Shown here one piece after another: positions 53,955-60,724 of a DNA stretch of 60,724 nt. How positions within the stretch are numbered: the first letter of the stretch is position 1; every line of letters begins with the position of its first letter. Origin of the DNA: Thalassospira profundimaris. Its GTDB lineage: Bacteria > Pseudomonadota > Alphaproteobacteria > Rhodospirillales > Thalassospiraceae. The DNA lies in NCBI RefSeq assembly GCF_003326755.1, contig NZ_JPWH01000026.1, positions 1 through 60,724 on the forward strand, read 5' to 3'. A program made the translations under genes and the position numbers. The notes under the pieces are model-generated. The model saw nothing but the letters and a program-made list of their open reading frames with translations, did no database searches and had not been told where the DNA came from.

Positions 53955-54136
53955 TGGCGTGGGTCCGTGGCGCTATGGAGACGGTTAAGGGCGGTTTGGT
54001 AAAATTTTATCTTTAACAAACACTGTTTAAAGGCATTCATCTGACAATATGTTCCCGTCGGTTGCCAAATGTCATGTTTGCCGGTTCTGCGAGATAGGGC
54101 GTGGTATGGCCCGATTGGCGCGCTTGGCATGATACG

Positions 54137-54161
54137 GGAACGATAGGGTGACTGGATCGTT
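54137..54161 (+). promoter_or_regulatory. Candidate EcfG (general stress) promoter of mscS
   Basis: GGAAC (54137-54141), a 16-nt spacer and CGTT (54158-54161) match the EcfG consensus exactly, about 55 nt upstream of the ATG at 54223. Confidence 0.65.
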
Positions 54162-54222
54162 TGATCTGTCATGACAAATCGGGCAGAAAATACATACCCT
54201 GCGGGATGATAGAAAATTTACG

Positions 54223-56844
54223 ATGGTTCGGAAAAAAATGAACATGTTTCGCCGCGTTTTGATGCTGGTTCTGTTTGGCCTGTTCATGGCATCGATGAGT
54301 GCGGGTCTTGCGGGTGGTGCTTACGCACAAAGCAATGCCGATGGCCATGAAGAAGCCAATATTTTGGAAAATTCGCAAAAGACGCTGGCACACTGGAACA
54401 AGACCTTTGACGCGGTCGAAAAGCAATTGTCCAGTTCGAGCGTGAGCGGGCGTGAACTGGCTGACAGCCGCTCGGATCTGGAGCAGGCGATTGACGCCAC
54501 CCGTGATCTTGAGGCTCTGGCGCAAAGCAAACTGGAACGTTTGAACGCCGCCCTGGGCAAGCTGGGCCCCAAACCGGAGGGCGATGCCTCGGAAGTTCCG
54601 GCGGTGACGGTGGAGCGTGACCGGTTAAACAAGGAAATCGCAAGGGTTAGCGGCATTCAGAAACAGGGGGAACTGGCAGCCTTTAGGGCCGGTGAATTGC
54701 TTGACCAGGTCGGTCGCATGTCGCGCGAACGTTTTACCCGTCGCATTTTCAGCCGGGCTGATGTGCCGTGGGATCCTGCTGTCTGGCAAAAAAGCTGGGC
54801 CGAAGCGATGCGCCTGCCCGAGGTGGTGCGCAGTCGTTATTCCGATGTCAATCTGGCCGACCATATTGGCGATCGCCTGGAAGATGTTGCCCCGGAACTT
54901 GTGTTTTTGCTCTTTGCCATTGCGGCGGCCCTGATTGGCGGCGAGGTTGTTATTTTCCGGTTTTTGCCGGTTCGCTGGCGCGCGGCCAAGGGGGACGACC
55001 GGCTGGCCCTGATATCGGGCATACGTTTTACGCTTTCGGCGATCATACCGGGCATTTTGTTGTTTGTCTTTTATCGCATTATTGCCTCCCAGGGCGATTT
55101 GATGCAGGGCAGCGGGGGTGAACTGATCAACCAGTTCTTTTTTGCCGCCCTGTTTATGCTTTTTGTCGGTGCTTCCATTCGCAGTGTGTTTTCGCCCTTT
55201 GCCCCGCAAATGCGCTCTGCCGGGACAACGACCACCGGCGCACGGGTGGTCGGGTTTGCCGCCCTGTTTGCCGCCGTTATTTTTGCCTTTGACATTGTGC
55301 TGCTGCAAGGGGCGACAACGATTGGCGCATCGCTTGATCTTGCCCTGGTGCAAAGCCTGAGCAACATTACCCTGATTTGCGCGGTGATGTTTGTTGCCGC
55401 CCTTGGCGTCTGGTGGGAACATGACGCGATTGATGAACAGCAAAGCTGGTGGCGCAAGGTTGAACGGCGCTGCCGCCGGGTTGTGCTTTTTGTGTCGGTT
55501 GTTTTGCCGCTTTTGTCCTTTGTCGGTTATGTGGCGCTGGCGCGATTTGTGCTGGAAAATATGATGCTGGCGCTGGCCTTTGCCACCAGCTACTGGATTC
55601 TGCGCGAATTTTTGCGCGCCCTTGTTCATATTTATCTGGTCAAGCCGGATACCGAAAAGGATGAAAACGCCACCGATGCGGTGCATGGCACGCTGTATTT
55701 CTGGTTGCGTGTCACGATTGATGCGATGATGCTGGCCATCGCTGTGCCAACCGCGATCATGGTCTTTACCGATATTGCCTGGGCAGACCTGATTGGTGCC
55801 GTTGAGACCGCCTTTGTCGGGATTCAGATTGGCAGTATCAACTTTTCGCTGCGTGCCATCCTGATTGGTGTGTTGCTGTTTTTGCTGCTGTTAAGCCTGA
55901 TGCGGTTTTTCCAGCGGATGCTTAATACCCGTGTGCTGCCCAATACCAAGCTGGACCAGGGTTTGCAGCATTCGGTTTCGGCGATATTCGGTTATGTTGG
56001 CATTGGTCTTGCGGTGCTGATTGCGGTGTCGGCCGCCGGGGTGGATCTGTCGAACCTTGCCATTATCGCCGGTGCCATTTCGGTTGGTATCGGTTTCGGG
56101 ATGCAAAGTATTGTGAACAACTTTGTGTCCGGTCTGATTTTGCTGATTGAGAGGCCCATCAAGGTTGGTGACTGGATTGTGGTCGGGGCGGATCAGGGTT
56201 TTGTGAAGGATATTCGTGTGCGCGCCACCGAGATCGAGACCTTTGATCGCTCGTCGGTGGTGATTCCCAATTCCGAACTGATTTCAAACCGGGTTCTGAA
56301 CTGGACGCTGAAGGAACGGTCGGGCCGGGGGATTGTGCCGATTGGCGTTTCCTATAGTGCGGATGCCAACAAGGTGCGCGATATTTTGTTGGAAATGGCG
56401 GATAAACGCCGGGAAATTCTCAGCTACCCCGCACCCCAGGTGGTGTTTATCGGTTTTGGCGACAGTTCGCTGGATTTTGAACTGCGTTATTTCCTGCGCG
56501 ACATTGGCGATGTGCTGGCGGTGGCAAGTTCGATCCGGTTCGAGGTGCTGGAGCGGTTCCGCGAAGAAGGCATTGAAATTCCATTCCCGCAACGTGACGT
56601 CAATCTGCGCGATATTGACCGCCTGGAAGATGCCATTCGCAGCCTTGCCGGTCAGAGAAGCACCAGGTCGGACCCTGTGAAGGATAAGGACCAGGATGAG
56701 GGTGGCAAAATGCCACCTGCGGATAGCGGGCCTGGTGCACACCTGGATAAATCGCAAAATACGATCCCGTCTGATTCCTCGACGTCCGAAATTCCCGGAA
56801 GTGCGACACCTGCCACACGGGAACTGCCTGACGCAGATCGATAA
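54223..56844 (+). CDS. Large MscS-family mechanosensitive channel, DUF3772 type
   Basis: An 873-residue inner-membrane channel. It has a signal peptide (cleavage near AYA/QSN), a ~150-residue periplasmic coiled-coil (DUF3772) region, about ten hydrophobic helices, and the C-terminal MscS core. The pore helix and its exit, SVGIGFGMQSIVNNFVSGLILLIERPIKVGDWIVVG (~620-650), are characteristic, followed by the RATEIETFDRSSVVIPNSE beta domain. The tail (from ~825) is disordered and charged. It should open under membrane tension on hypo-osmotic shock. The start could be ATG 54223 or an in-frame ATG at 54238. The stress promoter upstream matches this role. Confidence 0.94.
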   Translation: MVRKKMNMFRRVLMLVLFGLFMASMSAGLAGGAYAQSNADGHEEANILENSQKTLAHWNKTFDAVEKQLSSSSVSGRELADSRSDLEQAIDATRDLEALAQSKLERLNAALGKLGPKPEGDASEVPAVTVERDRLNKEIARVSGIQKQGELAAFRAGELLDQVGRMSRERFTRRIFSRADVPWDPAVWQKSWAEAMRLPEVVRSRYSDVNLADHIGDRLEDVAPELVFLLFAIAAALIGGEVVIFRFLPVRWRAAKGDDRLALISGIRFTLSAIIPGILLFVFYRIIASQGDLMQGSGGELINQFFFAALFMLFVGASIRSVFSPFAPQMRSAGTTTTGARVVGFAALFAAVIFAFDIVLLQGATTIGASLDLALVQSLSNITLICAVMFVAALGVWWEHDAIDEQQSWWRKVERRCRRVVLFVSVVLPLLSFVGYVALARFVLENMMLALAFATSYWILREFLRALVHIYLVKPDTEKDENATDAVHGTLYFWLRVTIDAMMLAIAVPTAIMVFTDIAWADLIGAVETAFVGIQIGSINFSLRAILIGVLLFLLLLSLMRFFQRMLNTRVLPNTKLDQGLQHSVSAIFGYVGIGLAVLIAVSAAGVDLSNLAIIAGAISVGIGFGMQSIVNNFVSGLILLIERPIKVGDWIVVGADQGFVKDIRVRATEIETFDRSSVVIPNSELISNRVLNWTLKERSGRGIVPIGVSYSADANKVRDILLEMADKRREILSYPAPQVVFIGFGDSSLDFELRYFLRDIGDVLAVASSIRFEVLERFREEGIEIPFPQRDVNLRDIDRLEDAIRSLAGQRSTRSDPVKDKDQDEGGKMPPADSGPGAHLDKSQNTIPSDSSTSEIPGSATPATRELPDADR

Positions 56845-56924
56845 GACGTTATCGGCGTCATATGGCCTGATACATGCTGGTTGGTAAAAGAACCAGGCTT
56901 GCGAAGGGATCATGGGTCACTTGG

Positions 56925-56952
56925 AAACGGAGGAGGGCGGTCTCCTCCGTTT
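56925..56952. terminator. Bidirectional terminator between mscS and the Nudix gene
   Basis: AAACGGAGGAG and CTCCTCCGTTT form an 11-bp stem with a GGCGGT loop, with T tracts on both strands. Confidence 0.9.
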
Positions 56953-57366
56953 TCAGGAGCAGGATGTTTTGCGTGCTGTATCGCAAAGCAACGCGGAGGT
57001 AATTTTTTGGCCCATCGGCGCCATCAAGTGGCGTTCCTCCTGCCCAAGCCAGCGCATTTCGGCAATTTCGCGTGACGGTGCTAACGTGCCCGCATAATCG
57101 GCCTGAAAACAGGTCATGTGGACAATTGTGCCGTCGGGCAGGTTATGGCCGTGGCCGGAAAAGACACCGATTTCGGTGATGGTTTCGGATAACAGGTCGA
57201 CACCCAGTTCTTCGCGGATTTCACGTTTCAGGGCGGCAAGGGCGGTTTCCCCGGCATCAATTTTGCCGCCAGGCAGGTAAAATCTGTCGCGGCCATGCGT
57301 GCGAACAGAAAGCGTGCGTCCGTCTTTTTGCAGAACCCAGTTAACAGTTTTGATGGTTTTGGACAT
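56953..57366 (-). CDS. Nudix hydrolase
   Basis: A 137-residue hydrolase of nucleoside diphosphates linked to another moiety. The Nudix box is complete and matches G-x5-E-x7-REUxEExGU: GKIDAGETALAALKREIREELGV. The substrate is not predictable; a house-cleaning role toward damaged nucleotides is usual for such short members. The start at 57366 is preferred (MSKTIKT begins the fold); a reading to 57396 adds ten residues. Its final residues lie inside the terminator shared with mscS. Confidence 0.93.
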   Translation of the reverse strand: MSKTIKTVNWVLQKDGRTLSVRTHGRDRFYLPGGKIDAGETALAALKREIREELGVDLLSETITEIGVFSGHGHNLPDGTIVHMTCFQADYAGTLAPSREIAEMRWLGQEERHLMAPMGQKITSALLCDTARKTSCS

Positions 57367-57615
57367 GGCGAGCCTTACCAGTTTTGTTTTAACCACACGA
57401 AAAAACCGGTCTGGTGCCGGTTTGCGTAGTGGGCATTCATATATGATTATGATGGGATCACAACCTGTCTATTCCGGTTTGTGAAAGCAGGGACCGAGTT
57501 TAGGCGATTTGTTGAGGGAAGGATCGCATGTGCCGAATGGTGCGGTAAAAAATTGCACCAAGATGTGTACCAGAGGGGCAGGTGGGCCCAAGTGAAATGG
57601 GATATAGCGTGCGGT
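57367..57615. other. Gene-free stretch between the Nudix gene and the hfa-like operon
   Basis: No ORF with a credible ribosome-binding site. GTGCGGTAAAAA occurs twice (57540-57551 and 57609-57620), the first inside a GGTGC/GCACC hairpin. The region presumably holds the Nudix gene promoter. Confidence 0.45.
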
Positions 57616-57659
57616 AAAAAGCCCGGCCCGAGGGACTATGGGGAGTTGTGCGGGCCGGG
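57616..57659 (-). terminator. Terminator of the hfa-like operon
   Basis: CCCGGCCCG (57622-57630) pairs with CGGGCCGGG (57651-57659). On the minus strand it is followed by CTTTTTAC, about 90 bp after the last stop codon. Confidence 0.7.
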
Positions 57660-57747
57660 AGGGCGTTCCGGATTGGGGTCAGAACGAGCAAGAGTGCCGC
57701 CACGGGATGTTGGGGGTGGGCGGCATCCGGCATCATTAATTGATTGA

Positions 57748-58191
57748 TTATTCGTTGCCGGACAGGTTTTCGAGCGCATCGCTCAAATTCGTGGTGTTGG
57801 TTTGCGTATTTGAATTTGCGGTTTGATCGCCAACGGAATCCTGCCCTGTATTTACCGTGCCATTGGAATTATTGAGGATGACGCAGGCGGAGTTAGCTGT
57901 TGCATTTGCCGTTCCGCCACCCCCGCCACACACCAGTTGGGTGAGGCTGTTTGTGCCGGAAGATGCGCCAGTTCCCGTTCCGCTGAGCATGCCAGATTCT
58001 GCCTGTTTCATGACGACAGCCAATGAGGCGCGGTTTTGAGCAGGGGCAGACCAGGGTTTTTCAAACATTTGTGCCTGTGCTGCAAAGGACCCCGATGCCG
58101 TGATGATGGTGGCAAGAACAAGCCATTTTGCCACCTGCCGGGAACGGGGATGCCAGCATAAGGCCGGTTGTGACCGGGGGTTCATAAACAT
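57748..58191 (-). CDS. Small secreted curlin/HfaA-like protein
   Basis: A 147-residue protein with a long signal peptide (cleavage near AQA|QMF, ~residue 40). The mature part is Asn/Thr/Ser/Gly-rich with few charged residues. It contains a TQLVCGGGGG stretch, a second Cys at 103 (possible disulfide with Cys88), and the run ILNNSNGTVNTGQDSVGDQTANSNTQTNTT, which resembles curlin- and HfaA-type Asn/Gln repeats. HfaA of Caulobacter is a small curlin-like holdfast-anchor protein. AGGAAATTCCG precedes the ATG. Third gene after the CsgG/HfaB-like and HfaD-like genes, beyond a palindrome. Name given by analogy; homology is weak. Confidence 0.6.
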   Translation of the reverse strand: MFMNPRSQPALCWHPRSRQVAKWLVLATIITASGSFAAQAQMFEKPWSAPAQNRASLAVVMKQAESGMLSGTGTGASSGTNSLTQLVCGGGGGTANATANSACVILNNSNGTVNTGQDSVGDQTANSNTQTNTTNLSDALENLSGNE

Positions 58192-58220
58192 CGGAATTTC
58201 CTTTTGTCGGACATGAAGGG

Positions 58221-58246
58221 AAAGAGAGGGTCGCGACCCTCTCTTT
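58221..58246 (-). terminator. Perfect 26-bp palindrome between HfaD-like and HfaA-like genes
   Basis: Arms 58221-58233 and 58234-58246 are fully complementary, with no loop bases outside the TCGCGA centre. Minus-strand TTTCCCTT follows. It may terminate part of the transcripts before the small subunit gene, or protect an upstream message end. Confidence 0.6.
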
Positions 58247-58257
58247 GGAGGCGGAGA

Positions 58258-59523
58258 TCAGTCGTTGATTGCCGGGGCACCGACCTTGATCGACAGGTTA
58301 TTGCCGATGGCGGTTGCTGCACCGTTGATCACAGGCTGATCGAGCGTGCCAAGATTGGTGTAGTGGTTCAGATTGACGTTGTAGATATTGCTGCTTGCTG
58401 CAACATCGGCATAGGCAAACTGTGTCACATCGGCGATCAGGGCGGCATCAGGCTGGATGCCGTCATTGTCGTCATTATCACCATAGTTGCCGCCGCCATG
58501 ACCCGGGAAGAAGGCCGCCGACATGGCCGGGGTTTCATCGGTCGGGGTTTCGGTTGCGGCGATGGGCTGAACCGAAATGTTCATGTTATTGGCAAGGGCG
58601 GTTGCGCTGGCATCAACAGCAAAGTTGTTGATGTTATAGGCATTGGACGTTGCCGTTACCGATGCTGGTGCGATGTCGCCATTCAATGCCAGAAGGGTCA
58701 GACCCAAGGCACCGGAAAGGTTGGTGTTGGGACTGGTATGTGACCCCATATCATAGCTGTTCGCTGCAGCATCGCCGCCACCCGAAGAGGCACCGCTGCC
58801 ATCAGCCGCATCGAAATTGAATTGCCCGGCATGAACATTGACCGTTCCTTCACCCGAAATTGAGGTGTTGTTGGCCAGTGCCGTTGCGGTCGCATTGAGC
58901 GAGGGCAGTTCTGTCGCGGCATCATAGTTGTCGGTTGGCTGGATATTATCAACCGTTACCGTAAAGATGACGCCATCGGTTTCGCCATTGCCAACGCCGT
59001 CATCGCCAAACGGATCATAGACGGCACCGGTGACATTGATGTCTGCGCCGTCAAAGGCACCACTGGCCGACGTCACGCCACCTTCGGAATCCGGGTTGTT
59101 GCCCGCCGGACCATTTGCAATGCCGAAGGAGGACGGGTTTGTCCCCTGACCTGCGGCGATGCCATCCACGTTGCCTGATGTGGTTTCGCTAAAGTCGGCA
59201 ACATCGGGGTCGAGGCTGGTTGACGAGCTGTTTGCCCAGGCTTCGCCTTCAAAGGTAAAAGTGCCCGACTGTTCGGTCATGATCGGCTGATTATTATTCA
59301 CATCATGCACATTCGAGGTTGCCGACGTGCTGCCGAGTTTTTCCTGCAAAACTTCAACCATCGAAAAATTGGCCGGATCGTCAATGTTCAGGTCAATATC
59401 GACATTGGTATCGACGTTGCCGTCCCAGGACCATTCGACATTGTCAAACGCATAGGCCGGCGCCCCAATTGCCAATACACCTGCAGTCATGATGGTGCCC
59501 AGCAACAGTTTGGTCTTAAGCAT
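58258..59523 (-). CDS. Secreted repetitive HfaD-like surface protein
   Basis: A 421-residue exported protein (signal peptide, cleavage near AYA|FDN, residue 25). It is acidic, rich in Asn, Asp, Ala, Gly, Ser and Thr and very poor in Lys, Arg and Cys, like adhesin and amyloid subunits. Two short motifs recur: SN-x-YN-[IV]-N (69-77 as SNVHDVNNN, 293-300, 378-386) and ATA-[LI]-[AG]-NN followed by an S/N-I-x strand (213-223, 308-318, 404-414). An acidic DNDDND run (349-354) may bind calcium. Length equals Caulobacter HfaD. It starts five bases after the HfaB-like gene ends, with AGGAG upstream. Assigned by gene context and composition, not by strong alignment. Confidence 0.65.
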   Translation of the reverse strand: MLKTKLLLGTIMTAGVLAIGAPAYAFDNVEWSWDGNVDTNVDIDLNIDDPANFSMVEVLQEKLGSTSATSNVHDVNNNQPIMTEQSGTFTFEGEAWANSSSTSLDPDVADFSETTSGNVDGIAAGQGTNPSSFGIANGPAGNNPDSEGGVTSASGAFDGADINVTGAVYDPFGDDGVGNGETDGVIFTVTVDNIQPTDNYDAATELPSLNATATALANNTSISGEGTVNVHAGQFNFDAADGSGASSGGGDAAANSYDMGSHTSPNTNLSGALGLTLLALNGDIAPASVTATSNAYNINNFAVDASATALANNMNISVQPIAATETPTDETPAMSAAFFPGHGGGNYGDNDDNDGIQPDAALIADVTQFAYADVAASSNIYNVNLNHYTNLGTLDQPVINGAATAIGNNLSIKVGAPAIND

Positions 59524-59528
59524 TTTGC

Positions 59529-60389
59529 TTACTCCTGTTGATTTGCTTTGTGCTCTTTGGATAAAGAAGAAAACCGCTCAAGATGCGCACTCATGTCGTT
59601 TGCTTTGCTAAGTGTGCATTCCGGTGTTTGCGGCAGCCCCAAGAAATCTGTCATGATTTGATAGACCCCCATTTCTGCAACCGCTCTGACGCCAAGCTGT
59701 AGCGGCTCGTTCCGGATGCGCCCGGCGTCAAATTCGACAAGGTTTATTCCGAAGAAACGAAAGACGCCGGCGCTGACTTCGTAGCCCATAATCTGCTTTT
59801 GCAGTGCGCTGACATAACGGACGGCGAAAGATTTTGAATCGATGACCCGCAGATCCATTGCGACATTGATGACAACAGTTCTGCCGCCCCCGCCTATGCC
59901 GCGCACATAAAGCTGCGCGCCTTCGCTAAGGATGTTGTAATTGAGTTCTGTTACCGCCCCGACGAGGATGAAATCCGACGCGGGAATTTTGCCATATTGC
60001 TCGATATTGCGGGTTAAGCGGCCCTGTTCGGACAGGCGAACTTCGGCAAGCGGAATGCGTAAATCAAAGCGTTCCACCAGATTGGCCCGCCCTGATTTGT
60101 AAAGGGCGCTCATAACCATTTCGCTGACACCCTGAGAAACGGCATGGCCGTTTTCGTCGTAATTGAGCTGCCCTGTTTTATCGGCAATTTCACCAACTGC
60201 GAAAATCGGAAGCCGGTTTGCCGGCACGTCTTTGAGCTGGCGCAGGCAGGCACTGTAGGGTGTTTCGTTATCAGTGACCGGAAAAGAGATCATGGGATCA
60301 ATGCGGTTCTGAGAATAAGAACCGGGTCCCGGCGCACACGCTGCGAGGCTTGTCGCGGCCAATGCGGTTGCTGCTAATTTGCGAAGCAT
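59529..60389 (-). CDS. CsgG/HfaB-family outer-membrane lipoprotein
   Basis: A 286-residue lipoprotein. The signal peptide ends in the lipobox SLAAC (Cys18). The CsgG domain fits well: LPIFAVGEIADKTGQ, the FILVGAVTELNYN core, VAMDLRVIDSKS, then GYEVSAGVFRFFGINLVEFDAGRIRNEP, close to the CsgG segment SYEVQAGVFRF, and a closing helix. CsgG forms the nonameric pore that secretes curli; HfaB is its relative in Caulobacter holdfast anchoring. The start at 60389 follows AGGAAAA; upstream codons to 60425 lack a ribosome-binding site. First gene of the three-gene operon. No CsgE or CsgF homologue is visible. Confidence 0.88.
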   Translation of the reverse strand: MLRKLAATALAATSLAACAPGPGSYSQNRIDPMISFPVTDNETPYSACLRQLKDVPANRLPIFAVGEIADKTGQLNYDENGHAVSQGVSEMVMSALYKSGRANLVERFDLRIPLAEVRLSEQGRLTRNIEQYGKIPASDFILVGAVTELNYNILSEGAQLYVRGIGGGGRTVVINVAMDLRVIDSKSFAVRYVSALQKQIMGYEVSAGVFRFFGINLVEFDAGRIRNEPLQLGVRAVAEMGVYQIMTDFLGLPQTPECTLSKANDMSAHLERFSSLSKEHKANQQE

Positions 60390-60425
60390 TTTTCCTGTCC
60401 CTGCTGAAGTCTTCCCCAAAGTCAA

Positions 60426-60724
60426 ACGGCATTTTAACTTGCGTTTGTCTTCGGTTAATATGACACAGAGGGATTTAATTTCTAGATTACATAAGTAGTT
60501 ATTTCGTGGTTAAAATTGATTATTAATTTTATATCAGTTTTGATTATATTTTTATTTTTAGGTATTGCGATAATTATTTCGGGATAGCCCGTTTTATATA
60601 GGAATATGCTATCGGGCATATTGCCATGCTGCCAGAAAGTGCATTGAATCAAATAGCTTAACTTTCTGCAGGAAATCATATCGATATGAGCATGTGGACA
60701 CCCGCAAAAACCTATCGTCAGAGC
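60426..60724. other. AT-rich region upstream of the hfa-like operon
   Basis: Strikingly AT-rich compared with the rest of the window, mainly 60470-60570, with TTGATTAT twice and an AAAATT-N7-AATTTT inverted repeat near 60514. A second inverted repeat, AATATGC-TATCGG-GCATATT (60603-60622), lies further out, and a small CGGG/CCCG hairpin precedes it. I see no gene. It probably carries the promoter and regulator sites of the hfa-like operon; the window ends before any upstream gene. Confidence 0.45.

Noticed and set aside
54030..54060. A third GGAAC (minus strand, 54055) upstream of zntB
   Set aside because: The 16-nt position downstream reads GCCT rather than CGTT.
57481..57747. Possible small gene on the plus strand before the hfa-like operon
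   Set aside because: No ribosome-binding site, no family resemblance, and it overlaps the terminator hairpin of the opposite operon.

Overview
The window looks like ordinary chromosome of an alphaproteobacterium, most likely of the Rhodospirillales and Thalassospira-like (an inference from gene content, not a database match). Pointers are the run mdh-sucC-sucD-sucA-odhB-lpd with zapE just upstream, an RpoE/ChrR sigma/anti-sigma pair, two sites matching the alphaproteobacterial general-stress (EcfG) promoter, several TRAP transporters, and a CsgG/HfaB-type surface-anchor operon. I see 55 credible protein genes. I see no rRNA, tRNA, insertion sequence, prophage or CRISPR array.

Layout. 1-5 kb: a VOC protein, a SapC-family protein, an FAH-family enzyme, a TRIC-type channel and methionine aminopeptidase. 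5-12 kb: malate synthase G, an MFS transporter behind a candidate EcfG promoter, and a two-gene TAXI-TRAP transporter. 12-21 kb: an oxidoreductase diverging from a TetR regulator across a three-copy palindromic operator, a BaiN-type flavoprotein, a diguanylate cyclase, an orphan membrane coiled-coil/TPR protein, a D-lyxose isomerase, a SIMPL protein and two rRNA-modifying enzymes (RsuA/RluE type and RlmJ).

22-31 kb is an envelope-lipid stress region. The rpoE-chrR operon diverges from a five-gene operon (flavin oxidase, DUF1365, cyclopropane-synthase-like methyltransferase, MFS, DUF3833 lipoprotein). Both directions have TGATCC-N16-CGTAT promoter matches. A three-gene operon (DUF6134-like, SDR, NTF2-like) converges on the five-gene operon, and their coding ends overlap.

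31-42 kb: an RluA pseudouridine synthase, an AEC transporter, methylglyoxal synthase and an exported GH8 glucanase. Next is a LysR-linked DctPQM TRAP operon that continues into a Pro-1 tautomerase-like protein and an alpha/beta hydrolase. It is followed by a GH18 protein and a parDE toxin-antitoxin pair. 42-51 kb: the TCA-cycle operon from malate dehydrogenase through the complete 2-oxoglutarate dehydrogenase complex. 51-57 kb: zapE, a ZntB/CorA transporter, a large MscS channel behind a candidate EcfG promoter, and a Nudix hydrolase.

57.7-60.4 kb holds the most interesting system: a CsgG/HfaB-like outer-membrane lipoprotein, an HfaD-like repetitive secreted protein and a small curlin/HfaA-like secreted protein. 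The gene order is B-D-A, with a perfect 26-bp palindrome before the last gene. I read it as a holdfast-anchor or functional-amyloid surface system.
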